A stretch of DNA of 64,000 bases, taken from Pelotalea chapellei. Its GTDB lineage: Bacteria > Desulfobacterota > Desulfuromonadia > Geobacterales > Pseudopelobacteraceae. How positions within the stretch are numbered: position 1 is the first letter of the stretch; every line of letters starts with the position of its first letter. Below the pieces are notes generated by a model. It ran no database searches, was not told the DNA's origin, and was given only the letters and a program-made list of their open reading frames with translations. Positions 54,987 to 63,819 of this stretch are shown one piece after another. The stretch covers positions 124,001 through 188,000 of the forward strand of contig NZ_JAHDYS010000007.1 in assembly GCF_018531195.1 (NCBI RefSeq), in the 5' to 3' direction. The translations under genes and the position numbers were made by a program.

Positions 54987-55038
54987 CGGGGATGCACAAG
55001 ATAAGGATGCTGCAGCAATCCTCCCGTACATCCCCGTT
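54987..55038 (-). terminator. Terminator hairpin after the YtxH gene
   Basis: AACGGGGATG pairs with CATCCCCGTT across a structured loop of about 35 nt, just past the YtxH stop and upstream of the LarA-type gene. The T-run on the minus strand is short. Confidence 0.6.
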
Positions 55039-55067
55039 AGATGATACGCCATCTGAAACCGGCGGGA

Positions 55068-55310
55068 TCAGATCCAGGCATCTCCGCCATCATACTCAAA
55101 CTCTTCCGGCTTGGACTTTGATGCTACTTTAAACTTTGCTTCGCGGGCAAGGCGCTTCACCTTTTCCGCAGCGCTTTCCCCGATCTCTGAAAGTTGTTCA
55201 CGGACCTCACGGCCTGATTTGGGGGTCAGCAGAAGTGCGGCGGCAGTACCGAGAACGGCGCCGGAGACAAAAGCTATCACAGCTGCTGCGGCATTATCGT
55301 TGGAAGACAT
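55068..55310 (-). CDS. YtxH-domain small membrane protein
   Basis: The 80-residue protein has one Ala/Gly-rich helix (about 6-28) ending in LLLTPKSGREVREQLSE, the YtxH/gas-vesicle-like signature. A charged tail follows. It is thought to be a stress-related inner-membrane protein of unknown function. It is a single gene with AAAGGAG upstream. A DUF948 gene, often its partner, starts at 63820, at the other end of this region. Confidence 0.9.
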   Translation of the reverse strand: MSSNDNAAAAVIAFVSGAVLGTAAALLLTPKSGREVREQLSEIGESAAEKVKRLAREAKFKVASKSKPEEFEYDGGDAWI

Positions 55311-55406
55311 GGCAAACTCCTTTAACTGTGGTGTTTATGGTGTCAGACTTCAGTATACAAGGATTTGTTTCTAGCACAGCCGGACATGGTAATAAAAGCA
55401 CTTTTT

Positions 55407-58379
55407 TCAAAGAGTCCGTGCCAAATGCCTCCTGACCATCTCCTCAAAATCCGCATCACGATTACCTGTGTACACCAGAGAGGAACCTATTTCAGCGGCA
55501 AGAATTGCACACAGATACTTGATCGGCAGTTTTCTGATCCGCCTCCTGAATGGAGACTTCTGCAACAGGGCCGGCAGATGGCTGAGTACGGTCTGTCGGA
55601 AAGGTCGCTGCAGGCATAACTCCGGTCGTGCTGAAAAAAATTCGAAAAGACGAGTATAGAAGCCATTGATGTTGTGGCTGATTGTATCGGAGATCTCGGT
55701 ATATAGTAGCGTTCCTCCATTCTCGCGGTAGCGCTGCAGGATAAGGCGTGCTTCATCCTCGGCCCTTTTTTCCAGGATGGTCAGCACATCCCTGACATAT
55801 TGCTCCTTGTGCTCCAGGAACTCCCGTTCAGAAAGCAGCAGATTGGCAATAATTTCGTAGGAGGAGGAGATCACGCCACACTTGTTAGCCGAGGCATCCC
55901 GCATGATCACAACGCCCTGTTTCTGGAGTTGCACTCTCGCATCAGGCGTAACGTACGAGTTGGCTCCTTCAACGATGACCCGGGAGGTGGCTTTACCCCG
56001 CTCATCCAGAAAAAGGTTCCAGTTTTGACTGTCGATAGTTTCCGGCCGACCGCCGGCTGGAATAAACAGGTCTGCCTTGGTAGTAAAGATCAGGCTGTTA
56101 TACTCGCGATAGAATTCATCGATATCCAGCCATTCCTCAAGCAGCACGCCGCCAGTACGGGTGACCTTACGATGGGTTTCTCTAAGTCCTTCCATGCGTC
56201 TACCGGTGCGGTAGAGAATAAAATCTCCCTCACCGAGAGACTCGGGGCTGAAAGCATCGAGATCGTGAGCCAGGCACAGGCGCTGCAACTCACTGCTCTG
56301 TATACCGCGGGAGGAATACACAGCAGCAGTGCCATCAAGGATCAGGCGCACCTGCAGACCTGGAGCTGATTCAAGCAATATGCGCAGAGAATTGCCTGCC
56401 ACATCGCCATTTGGGCCACCTGTCATCTTGAGTGAAAAAACATCGCGTGTGAGATCTATACCTGCCACATCTGCCATGGTGATACGGGCAAAAGCAACCA
56501 CGCCGGTTGAGGTCACGCCATATTCCTTGTGATTGATGCCGATACGCTTGCTGGACATGATGCCGATACCGAGGATATAGCCGCGCTTTCGGGAGAGATG
56601 GGCAATAGCTTCAATCATGGCATCGTGCATGTTTTCATCAGGCCCAAGCTCGATCGGCTCGTCATCACGGTAATAATCAACCACGCGCGGATCCCGAACG
56701 TGACCTTTTTCAGTCACAAAAATATCCAGAAATGCATTGATAATGCCGTACTGCAATTTATAAAGCCGGCAGGTTTCCTCTTCACTGTTCGCTTGATCGA
56801 GATCCGAGGCATCAAGCACCAGCCCCATTTTGGAGCCCCCCTCATAAATATCCTTATTCTTGAGGTGCTGGGTGTTAGCCAGAACGTAAACTTCACGGAA
56901 AAGAGTATTGGCCGCGGTAATAAAATCGTCTGCACTACGCGCAATGATAGTTCTCCATCCCCCCCTCGCAATATCAGAAAACCCAACATGATAACCTGAG
57001 CCAAAACGGCTGAAAAAGAATGTGACCCGGAAAGGAAGTGCTTCGGGCAAATCGGCAGTAAATTCATTACCCAGCTTGCGCAAATAGGCCGGATCCAACC
57101 TGAAAGCCAGCGCCTGTTTCTCAACAACAAAAAAGTTTGTTTTAAGGCAGTGGGTGATCATCAACAGAGAGCAACGGTAGACCGTGCGGCGGATATCATC
57201 CAGCCAACGATGCCCGGTATTGTAACCCTCCACCATCGCTTCTGTTTCAGCGAGCAATGGCGCGTAAAGGGACTCACGGTTCTCCAGTTGAGGAGTGAAT
57301 CGTGTCCGGAACAGACGAACCATGAGTTGCCCCATCTCGGGATGATCGTAAAAGGCACGCTGCACATCCTCCAAGCCAAAACGCTCAGGCTGGTTATGAG
57401 CCAGACTGGTATGACAAAAAGCAATGAAGGCGTTGATCAGAGCGGCATCTTCACCCGACAGCAGCCCCACTGTCACGAAATCACGATATACGGCTGAATT
57501 GGTGGCAATGATCTGGGTGGTGCAAAGCTCACTGGTGAGACGTGCTGCCAAATCACTGCCAGGCGTCAGATCCTCCCCCTGACGACTGACCACGAAGAAG
57601 GAACCAAGAAAATAGGGATGGATCCCATTGGAAATGGTCTGGCAATAAGCCCTGCGAATGCCGATATCCAGACGGTTAAAAACCTCAAGCACCTGCAGCA
57701 GAAAGTCCTCCTGATGTGGATTTCCCACCGCAAAGAGCACTCGTGTTTCCGATCTCCCCTCCCGCTTGATTTCACTGATGTCCAGAAATAGACCACCGGT
57801 GGCATTGCCACGGTCAAAGAGCCAGATCAGCCAGGCAATGCGTGATGGAGGTGACATCAGCAAGTAATTTTCATTATTCAACCAGAGTATTTTCAGCAGC
57901 ATCTCAAGCCGGGTCAGATCAAAATCGGGAAAGGTGGTGCGAAGTTCCGCACGTATTCTGCGCACCAGAGCGGCCGGGATGGCAACTTCCCGCTTCAGAT
58001 CTATTTCGCTGTTCGGCCGGCGGTCGAACTCGAAACGCTGCACCTCCAGTTCTTCCTCCATACCGGGCATGGGGGCGTTGGAATGAGAGAACATGGCATA
58101 GGATATTTTTCTTTCACCGACGCGGCGCAAGGTGTCGTAAAGGGAGCCGGGAAGATTCACACAGGCCAGAACGAGCAAGGTGTCACGATCCACCAGTATT
58201 ACCCTTTGGTTCAGTCGCAAACGGGACATGCCACGCGCCAGCCAGGCCAGCGAATCCTGTTCATCGGCCATGGCTTGAAAAAAATAAGGGCTCATGTGCT
58301 GTTGAAGCCATGATGCATTGGCCTCGGCAACCTTGCGTTCCTGGCTGGCAGTACGTCGAATGATTGCAGGCAGATCCAC
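55407..58379 (-). CDS. NAD-dependent glutamate dehydrogenase (large type)
   Basis: The 990-residue enzyme starts at GTG 58379 (AGGAGG upstream). It has a non-catalytic N-terminal region (about 1-440), then the GDH core with RVTFFFSRFGSGYHVGFSDI, YEGGSKMGLVLDASD and MTGGPNGDVAGNSLRILL. The NAD site follows in the Rossmann part, with FLDERGKATSRVIVEGANSY nearby. It deaminates glutamate to 2-oxoglutarate. The length is close to the 115-kDa class (yeast GDH2 type), not the 180-kDa bacterial class. Confidence 0.9.
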   Translation of the reverse strand: MDLPAIIRRTASQERKVAEANASWLQQHMSPYFFQAMADEQDSLAWLARGMSRLRLNQRVILVDRDTLLVLACVNLPGSLYDTLRRVGERKISYAMFSHSNAPMPGMEEELEVQRFEFDRRPNSEIDLKREVAIPAALVRRIRAELRTTFPDFDLTRLEMLLKILWLNNENYLLMSPPSRIAWLIWLFDRGNATGGLFLDISEIKREGRSETRVLFAVGNPHQEDFLLQVLEVFNRLDIGIRRAYCQTISNGIHPYFLGSFFVVSRQGEDLTPGSDLAARLTSELCTTQIIATNSAVYRDFVTVGLLSGEDAALINAFIAFCHTSLAHNQPERFGLEDVQRAFYDHPEMGQLMVRLFRTRFTPQLENRESLYAPLLAETEAMVEGYNTGHRWLDDIRRTVYRCSLLMITHCLKTNFFVVEKQALAFRLDPAYLRKLGNEFTADLPEALPFRVTFFFSRFGSGYHVGFSDIARGGWRTIIARSADDFITAANTLFREVYVLANTQHLKNKDIYEGGSKMGLVLDASDLDQANSEEETCRLYKLQYGIINAFLDIFVTEKGHVRDPRVVDYYRDDEPIELGPDENMHDAMIEAIAHLSRKRGYILGIGIMSSKRIGINHKEYGVTSTGVVAFARITMADVAGIDLTRDVFSLKMTGGPNGDVAGNSLRILLESAPGLQVRLILDGTAAVYSSRGIQSSELQRLCLAHDLDAFSPESLGEGDFILYRTGRRMEGLRETHRKVTRTGGVLLEEWLDIDEFYREYNSLIFTTKADLFIPAGGRPETIDSQNWNLFLDERGKATSRVIVEGANSYVTPDARVQLQKQGVVIMRDASANKCGVISSSYEIIANLLLSEREFLEHKEQYVRDVLTILEKRAEDEARLILQRYRENGGTLLYTEISDTISHNINGFYTRLFEFFSARPELCLQRPFRQTVLSHLPALLQKSPFRRRIRKLPIKYLCAILAAEIGSSLVYTGNRDADFEEMVRRHLARTL

Positions 58380-58503
58380 GTTAACCTCCTGATGAAGAGA
58401 GAATGAAAAACACCGCCTACCTAGTGTCGCATGCCCTCATGTTATACTCACAACGCATGCCCGGCAATGACAGAAATGGCATTTGACGCCGCTAAAGCTT
58501 TGC

Positions 58504-58533
58504 TTGACCCTCTCGGGCCGAATTTGGTATACA
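58504..58533 (+). promoter_or_regulatory. σ70 promoter of the crotonase/B12 operon
   Basis: TTGACC (58504-58509), 18 bases, TATACA (58528-58533). The predicted start near 58540 is about 30 nt before the ATG at 58571. Confidence 0.6.
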
Positions 58534-58570
58534 CAAGAACTCTGTTTTACTTTTTTAATCAGGATACAGG

Positions 58571-59338
58571 ATGCCGCAACGACTCTGCAAAATTGAATTA
58601 AAGGAAAAGGGAATCGCCATTCTGGAAATTCCGGGGAGCGAGGCCACAACAGAACGGCAACTACTGGAAGCGATCCGGCGCCAGATCACCCACATTACCG
58701 ATACCAGCGAGATTAAAGGTGTCATCGTAACCTCCAGCGACTCTCATTTCTGTACATGTGGAATTCAGGAGTACCATCCATCTCCCTATACTGCTGCAGA
58801 ACTGTCCTCCTTTGGGCAGCAGGTCACGTTCCTTCTGGAAAAAACAGGTAAACCGTGTATCGCAGCAATTGCAGGTGAATGTACCGGAGTCGGTCTTGAA
58901 TTGGCTTTGGCATGCGATTTCATTGTGGCAGAGAGTTCCGCCCGCTTCGGCTTCCCCGGTATAGAGGAAGGCAGGCTCCCCTTCTGTGGAGGCACGCAAC
59001 GGCTGTCGCGACTGGTGGGTAAATCCAAGGCAAAGGAAATGGTTTTCGGAGGTGAACTGCTTTCAGCCGAGGAAGGTCTGGCTATTGGACTCATCAATCG
59101 CCTGTACGATGACAACCTGCTGTCCCATGCACAGGCACTACTGGAAAAAATCTGCACCCGCAGCCCGCTGGCTATTCGTATCGGTGGCGAAGTGATCAAT
59201 GCGGGTTACGACATCGATCTGCAGACAGCCTGCATGCTGGAGCGAGACGCCTTTGCCCTGATCTTCTCCAGCCACGATCAAAGCGAAGGAATGCAGGCCT
59301 TTCTGGACAAGCGCAATCCTGATTTTAAAGGAAACTGA
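58571..59338 (+). CDS. Crotonase (enoyl-CoA hydratase/isomerase)-family protein, non-classical active site
   Basis: The 255-residue protein has the crotonase fold: AGECTGVGLELALACDFIVA, then FGFPGIEEGRLPFCGGTQRL. Glu110 matches the first catalytic Glu of enoyl-CoA hydratase, but the second Glu is Gly130. The oxyanion segment is FCTCG instead of the usual FAAGAD. It therefore probably catalyses isomerisation, decarboxylation or thioester hydrolysis on an acyl-CoA rather than hydration. It starts an operon with cobO, a B12-binding domain and meaB, which points to methylmalonyl-CoA-related chemistry. Confidence 0.82.
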   Translation: MPQRLCKIELKEKGIAILEIPGSEATTERQLLEAIRRQITHITDTSEIKGVIVTSSDSHFCTCGIQEYHPSPYTAAELSSFGQQVTFLLEKTGKPCIAAIAGECTGVGLELALACDFIVAESSARFGFPGIEEGRLPFCGGTQRLSRLVGKSKAKEMVFGGELLSAEEGLAIGLINRLYDDNLLSHAQALLEKICTRSPLAIRIGGEVINAGYDIDLQTACMLERDAFALIFSSHDQSEGMQAFLDKRNPDFKGN

Positions 59339-59339
59339 T

Positions 59340-59864
59340 ATGCTGGAGCGGGGATGCATACAGGTGTACACCGGAAACGGTAAAGGCAAGACCACCGCTT
59401 CCCTGGGCTTGGCACTGCGTGCAGTCGGACGAGGCCTGCGCGTCTGCGTGTTCCAGTTCATCAAGGGTGGCGGCCCCTATGGCGAGCACCTGATTGCCGA
59501 AAAACTGGCCCCATTTCTGACTGTGATCCAGACAGGCCGACCCGGCTGGGTCAACACCAACGATATCAGCGAAGATCGCCGGCTGGCCCAAGACGCACTC
59601 CAACAAGCCACTTCCTTGCTGAGCAGCGGGGAATACGATCTGTTCATTCTGGATGAGATCAATGGAGCCGTCGGCTTTGGATTAATCGATGTCGAACAGG
59701 TGCTGGAGCTTATCAAACGAAAACCCGGCAATGTCGAGCTGGTTCTGACAGGCCGCAATGCCCATGAACAAATAATCGAGGCAGCCGATCTGGTAACGGA
59801 GATGCGCGAGATAAAACATTACTACAAGTCAGGGGTACCGGCCAGGACAGGCATAGAAATGTAG
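59340..59864 (+). CDS. cobO: Cob(I)yrinic acid a,c-diamide adenosyltransferase CobO/BtuR
   Basis: The 174-residue enzyme has the P-loop YTGNGKGKTTASLGLALRAV near residue 10, VFQFIKGG, and the Asp-Glu of FILDEINGAV. The C-terminal VLTGRNAHEQIIEAADLVTE is also typical. It makes adenosylcobalamin from cob(I)alamin and ATP, the cofactor of methylmalonyl-CoA mutase. One base separates it from the crotonase gene. Its C-terminus is slightly short of some homologues. Confidence 0.94.
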   Translation: MLERGCIQVYTGNGKGKTTASLGLALRAVGRGLRVCVFQFIKGGGPYGEHLIAEKLAPFLTVIQTGRPGWVNTNDISEDRRLAQDALQQATSLLSSGEYDLFILDEINGAVGFGLIDVEQVLELIKRKPGNVELVLTGRNAHEQIIEAADLVTEMREIKHYYKSGVPARTGIEM

Positions 59865-59926
59865 GACACACAAAACCTTATTACAGCAATATAATATAAT
59901 CATTTAAATTTCCGGAGGTATAACAC

Positions 59927-60331
59927 ATGTCTGAAAGAACATTGCGAATCCTGGTTGGCAAACCTGGCCTGGATGGTCATGATCGCGGAGCAAAAATAAT
60001 CGCGCGAGCGTTTCGCGATGCAGGATTTGAGGTAATTTACACCGGTCTTCATCAGACTCCGGAGCAGATCGTTTCTGCAGCAATCCAGGAAGATGTCGAC
60101 TGCGTCGGCCTGTCAATCCTTTCCGGTGCCCATAACACACTTCTACCCAGAGTCTGTCAACTGCTTGGTGAAAAGGGAGCTGACGACATCAAAGTATTTG
60201 GTGGCGGCGTGATTCCTGAGGATGATATTGCTGGCCTGAAGAGTGCCGGCATCAGTGAGGTTTTTACCCCAGGAACCTCAACCGAAGATATCGTCAAATG
60301 GATCGGCACCAACATCAGGCCACGGGCGTAA
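59927..60331 (+). CDS. Stand-alone cobalamin-binding domain of methylmalonyl-CoA mutase type
   Basis: The 134-residue protein is only the B12-binding Rossmann domain of methylmalonyl-CoA mutase: [20 protein letters not shown] holds the Asp-x-His-x-x-Gly cobalt ligand. [14 protein letters not shown] and [11 protein letters not shown] follow. It would be the small half of a split mutase; the large catalytic subunit is not in the window. GGAGG lies eight bases before the ATG. The 62-nt AT-rich gap before it may hold a second promoter. Confidence 0.92.
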   Translation: MSERTLRILVGKPGLDGHDRGAKIIARAFRDAGFEVIYTGLHQTPEQIVSAAIQEDVDCVGLSILSGAHNTLLPRVCQLLGEKGADDIKVFGGGVIPEDDIAGLKSAGISEVFTPGTSTEDIVKWIGTNIRPRA

Positions 60332-60388
60332 ACAGGAGCGGGCCCATCCCTGGGAAAACTTTCCCGGGCTGGCCTGACCGGATTCCAC

Positions 60389-61132
60389 ATGCCGTTCAAG
60401 CACCTTCATCTAGAAACGGAAAACCAGGTAGGCTATCTCCTACTAGGCGCAGGCACTCGCTTTAACAAACTGAGCGTTACCACCATCCGTGAGCTCAAGC
60501 GTGCTCTTGGCCAAATGGAGCAGGACGGTACGATAAATACCATCGTTATCTCCGGCTACCCTGGTGAATCTTTTGCCGTGGGTGCAGATATCGGGCAGAT
60601 GCTGCACTTTTCTCCAACCGATGCCCTTCGCTTTGCACAGCTGGGGCAATCCCTCTTTGACCAGATCGAGTCCTGCTCAAAGCCGGTTATCGGTGCCCTG
60701 AACGGGATTACCATGGGAGGCGGTTGCGATCTGGCCATGGCCTGCGACATCCGCATTGCCGTTGACACTCTGCAGATAGCCCATCCCGGAGCACGCATTG
60801 GGATCATCACCGGCTTTTGCGGCACCCGTAAACTTCCCCGCATTGTGGGTAAAAATGCCGCCCGTGAGATCTTCATGACCAGCGAACCGTACACCGCCTC
60901 CGAAGCGCTCCGCATGGGACTGGTGGACCGGGTGCATCCGGAAAAAGACTTCTGGCCAATGGTCAAACAATTTGCAGCACGGATCGCCGCCCATCCTGCA
61001 GAAACGCTTAGCACAGCCAAGAAAGTACTGAACGCCAGTGAAGATATCGATCTCAAGAGCGGCTGTGCACTGGAAGCTGCCCTTAACGGTACCCTCTGGA
61101 ATACTCGCTCAACCTCCAACCCTACTCCCTGA
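60389..61132 (+). CDS. Second crotonase-family protein, non-classical active site
   Basis: The 247-residue protein has the crotonase landmarks SFAVGADIGQM, NGITMGGGCDLAMACDIRIA and HPGARIGIITGFCGTRKLPR. The first catalytic position is Asp114 (Glu in hydratases) and the second is Gly134. It is therefore not a standard enoyl-CoA hydratase. Position between the mutase B12 domain and meaB suggests action on methylmalonyl-, propionyl- or related CoA esters; methylmalonyl-CoA decarboxylase of the ScpB kind is one candidate. Confidence 0.82.
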   Translation: MPFKHLHLETENQVGYLLLGAGTRFNKLSVTTIRELKRALGQMEQDGTINTIVISGYPGESFAVGADIGQMLHFSPTDALRFAQLGQSLFDQIESCSKPVIGALNGITMGGGCDLAMACDIRIAVDTLQIAHPGARIGIITGFCGTRKLPRIVGKNAAREIFMTSEPYTASEALRMGLVDRVHPEKDFWPMVKQFAARIAAHPAETLSTAKKVLNASEDIDLKSGCALEAALNGTLWNTRSTSNPTP

Positions 61133-61146
61133 ACAGGATTAACCCA

Positions 61147-62106
61147 ATGTCTCTCTCAGAAAAAGTCCTCACTGGCGATGTTCGCGCGGCGGCCCGTCTC
61201 ATGCGGGATATCGACGACAATCGTCCATCAGCTGTTACTGAGCTTAAACAGATTTACGCCCGCACCGGCAATGCCTACATCATCGGCATCACTGGTCCGC
61301 CCGGTGCGGGAAAATCGACCCTTGTGGATCAACTGACCGCCTCCTTTCGCAAACAAGGTAAAAAAGTAGGTGTAGTTGCCATTGATCCAACTAGTCCCTT
61401 TACCGGAGGCGCAATTCTGGGCGACCGCATCCGCATGAACCGCCACGCCACTGATGACGGAGTCTTTATCCGCAGCCTGGCGACCCGCGGCGCCCTGGGG
61501 GGCTTGTCGCGCTCTACCTCTGATGTCGCCCTTGTTTTGGATGCACTGGGCATGGATATCATCATCATCGAAACCGTTGGCGTCGGCCAGGATGAGGTGG
61601 ATATTGTCAAAGCCGCTCACACCACGTGCGTGGTAATGGTTCCGGGAATGGGTGATGATATACAGGCCATAAAGGCTGGTATACTTGAGATCGGCGACGT
61701 TTTTGTGGTCAATAAGGCTGACAGGGAGGGTGCCGACAGAACTGCCCGCGAATTGGCTGCAATGCTGGAAATGCGTGACACCCCCCAAGGGGACTGGCAG
61801 CCGCAGGTATTTAAAACAGAGGCACAACGCGGTACAGGAATTGATGAACTGGTGGGCGAGATCCTGACACACCGGGATCACCTCTTTTCCAGCGGATTGA
61901 TCGAGACATTTCTGAGAGAGCGCAACGAACGGCACTTTGTGGATATCCTGCGGGACAGCCTTTACAAGCATGCCATGGCCTTCATGGACCGCACAGCCAC
62001 ACTGCCCCGCGTACTTGACGGCATGGCGGACAGCAGCATTGACCCCTATTCCGCTGCAGAAGAGGTGATTGCAGAAATGCTGGGATACGACCCGCAATCA
62101 GTATGA
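61147..62106 (+). CDS. meaB: Methylmalonyl-CoA mutase-associated GTPase MeaB
   Basis: The 319-residue G-protein has Walker A GITGPPGAGKSTLVDQL near residue 45 and AIDPTSPFTGGAILGDRIRM with the conserved Arg/Met residues. IIETVGVGQDEVDIV and the base motif VVNKADREGADR follow. MeaB chaperones loading and exchange of adenosylcobalamin in the mutase. It overlaps the next gene by ATGA. Confidence 0.95.
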   Translation: MSLSEKVLTGDVRAAARLMRDIDDNRPSAVTELKQIYARTGNAYIIGITGPPGAGKSTLVDQLTASFRKQGKKVGVVAIDPTSPFTGGAILGDRIRMNRHATDDGVFIRSLATRGALGGLSRSTSDVALVLDALGMDIIIIETVGVGQDEVDIVKAAHTTCVVMVPGMGDDIQAIKAGILEIGDVFVVNKADREGADRTARELAAMLEMRDTPQGDWQPQVFKTEAQRGTGIDELVGEILTHRDHLFSSGLIETFLRERNERHFVDILRDSLYKHAMAFMDRTATLPRVLDGMADSSIDPYSAAEEVIAEMLGYDPQSV

Positions 62107-62861
62107 GACATTCTCTTCAACACCAAAAATCCAATACAGTTGTGGCTATGATAGATCCGCGCGTTAGGTTCCTAGCGGCTCTCCTGCTGCTCCTTCTGGT
62201 TATCAGTTCAACCGGCATTGCATTTCCATGGTTGATCGTCAGCGTGTGTCTTCCGGTTGCACTGGTCACCGGGATTCAGTTCCGCACTCTCTGCCTGCGC
62301 ATGCTGCATCCATTGTTTCTATCCCTGATCATACTGCTGTTCAAGACCTTCCTTGGTACCGGCAGCTCATCGGCACTTCAGGTTATCGGTGATTACACCA
62401 TCATGGTTCATCAGGCAGGACTTAGCGAAGGGATTCTTATTACCTCCCGTATCATGGGGGCCGTTTCAATAGTTATCGCACTTGGCCAGATACTGACTTT
62501 TACCGAAGCCATGGCGGCCTTGTCCTGGCTGAGAGCTCCACGTGGACTGGTGGATGTCTCGCTTTTTGCATGGCGTTCGCTGTTCATGCTTTATGACGAT
62601 GCCGGCGTGGTTTACAGCGCCCAGAAAAACCGTTTAGGGTACTGCGGATTTGGTCGCAGTCTCCGTTCCTTTGGCGCTATGGCAGGCATGCTGACTGTCA
62701 GAGCCCTTGACGACAGCCTTTCCATGACCACAGCCATGAGCCAGCGCGGCTATGACGGCTCCTTACCGCTTTTGCGAAAATCACCTCTTACCGCTGCCCA
62801 GATCGCGGGTCTTGCTGTTTTCATGCTGGCAGTCGGCCTCGTCTGGAGACTGCAGAACTGA
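62103..62861 (+). CDS. Energy-coupling factor transporter permease EcfT/CbiQ
   Basis: The 252-residue protein has five or six membrane helices, opening IDPRVRFLAALLLLLLVI, and the cytoplasmic coupling motif AMSQRGYDG of the EcfT/CbiQ family. The annotated ATG overlaps the meaB stop; ATG 62148 is a shorter alternative nearer the family start. Together with the following ATPase it forms an ECF or cobalt transporter core; B12-gene neighbours favour cobalt. No substrate-binding CbiM/CbiN is visible. Confidence 0.88.
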   Translation: MRHSLQHQKSNTVVAMIDPRVRFLAALLLLLLVISSTGIAFPWLIVSVCLPVALVTGIQFRTLCLRMLHPLFLSLIILLFKTFLGTGSSSALQVIGDYTIMVHQAGLSEGILITSRIMGAVSIVIALGQILTFTEAMAALSWLRAPRGLVDVSLFAWRSLFMLYDDAGVVYSAQKNRLGYCGFGRSLRSFGAMAGMLTVRALDDSLSMTTAMSQRGYDGSLPLLRKSPLTAAQIAGLAVFMLAVGLVWRLQN

Positions 62862-62863
62862 CC

Positions 62864-63715
62864 ATGCCTCCAGCCCGCCTTTCAGCGCAGATCAATTCAT
62901 TCCAATATCCTGATGGCACTGCAGCCCTTTCCCAGGTAACCCTGGACATCGAGCAAGGAGAATTTTGCGGCATCCTCGGCTCTAACGGCTCGGGCAAAAC
63001 CACTTTGCTCAGGCTACTGGATGGCATGATCAAGGATTTCTCCGGCCAGATGCTTCTGGATGGAGAAGATATCCGTCGCCTCTCTCCCCGTGAAATCTAC
63101 AGTAAAATCGGATTGGTTTTTCAGAATCCTGATGATCAGCTTTTTGCCCAGTCGGTTTATGAAGATACTGCCTTTGGTCCCCGCAATATGGGGTTAAGCG
63201 AAACCGAAGTGTCACGCCGCGTAGAGAGTGCCCTGGAAGCTGTAGAAATGCATGAACTTGCGTCCAAGAATATCCACAATCTGAGTTACGGTCAGAAAAA
63301 GCGAGCCTGCATAGCCGGATTGCTTGCCATGGGTCACGAAATCCTGTTGTTGGACGAACCCACCGCCGGCCTCGACCCAATGGGCGAATATCGCATGATG
63401 GAGCTTCTTACGCGCCTGAATCGAGACAACGGTGTAACGATCGTCATGGCGACACACAGTGTCGATCTGGTGCCGGTTTTCCTTAGCCGTCTGCACATTC
63501 TCAGCAAGGGCCGGCTGGTGCGTAGCGGCTCTCCGGAGGAGGTCTTCAACTCAGGAGAAGAACTAGCCAGCGTAAAACTGCGTCTGCCCTACATTGCTGA
63601 ACTCATCCACCGTCTGAGAAGCGGAGACAACCTCCCATTCAAACGCCTGCCCTTAACAATCGGTGAAGCACGTCGCGACATACTGGAAGCCTTTGGCCGA
63701 AACGGCAGCCTGTGA
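62864..63715 (+). CDS. Cobalt/ECF transporter ATPase CbiO/EcfA
   Basis: The 283-residue ATPase has Walker A ILGSNGSGKTTLLRLL near residue 38, the Q-loop in LVFQNPDDQLFAQSVYEDTA, signature LSYGQKKRACIAGLLAM and Walker B ILLLDEPTAGLDPMG. The C-terminus is the extended EcfA type. It follows CbiQ by 2 nt and is the last gene of the operon seen here. Confidence 0.93.
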   Translation: MPPARLSAQINSFQYPDGTAALSQVTLDIEQGEFCGILGSNGSGKTTLLRLLDGMIKDFSGQMLLDGEDIRRLSPREIYSKIGLVFQNPDDQLFAQSVYEDTAFGPRNMGLSETEVSRRVESALEAVEMHELASKNIHNLSYGQKKRACIAGLLAMGHEILLLDEPTAGLDPMGEYRMMELLTRLNRDNGVTIVMATHSVDLVPVFLSRLHILSKGRLVRSGSPEEVFNSGEELASVKLRLPYIAELIHRLRSGDNLPFKRLPLTIGEARRDILEAFGRNGSL

Positions 63716-63748
63716 GTCGGTGCGGCACCCCTCGTGCAGTTTATTCTT

Positions 63749-63776
63749 TTGAATTACCGGCATTCTGTTTTATAAT
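63749..63776 (+). promoter_or_regulatory. σ70 promoter of the DUF948 gene
   Basis: TTGAAT (63749-63754), 16 bases, and a perfect TATAAT (63771-63776). It lies 44 nt before the ATG. Confidence 0.65.
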
Positions 63777-63819
63777 CAAATCGTTTGAAGCCCTTAACTG
63801 ATCCTATTGGAGACACAAG

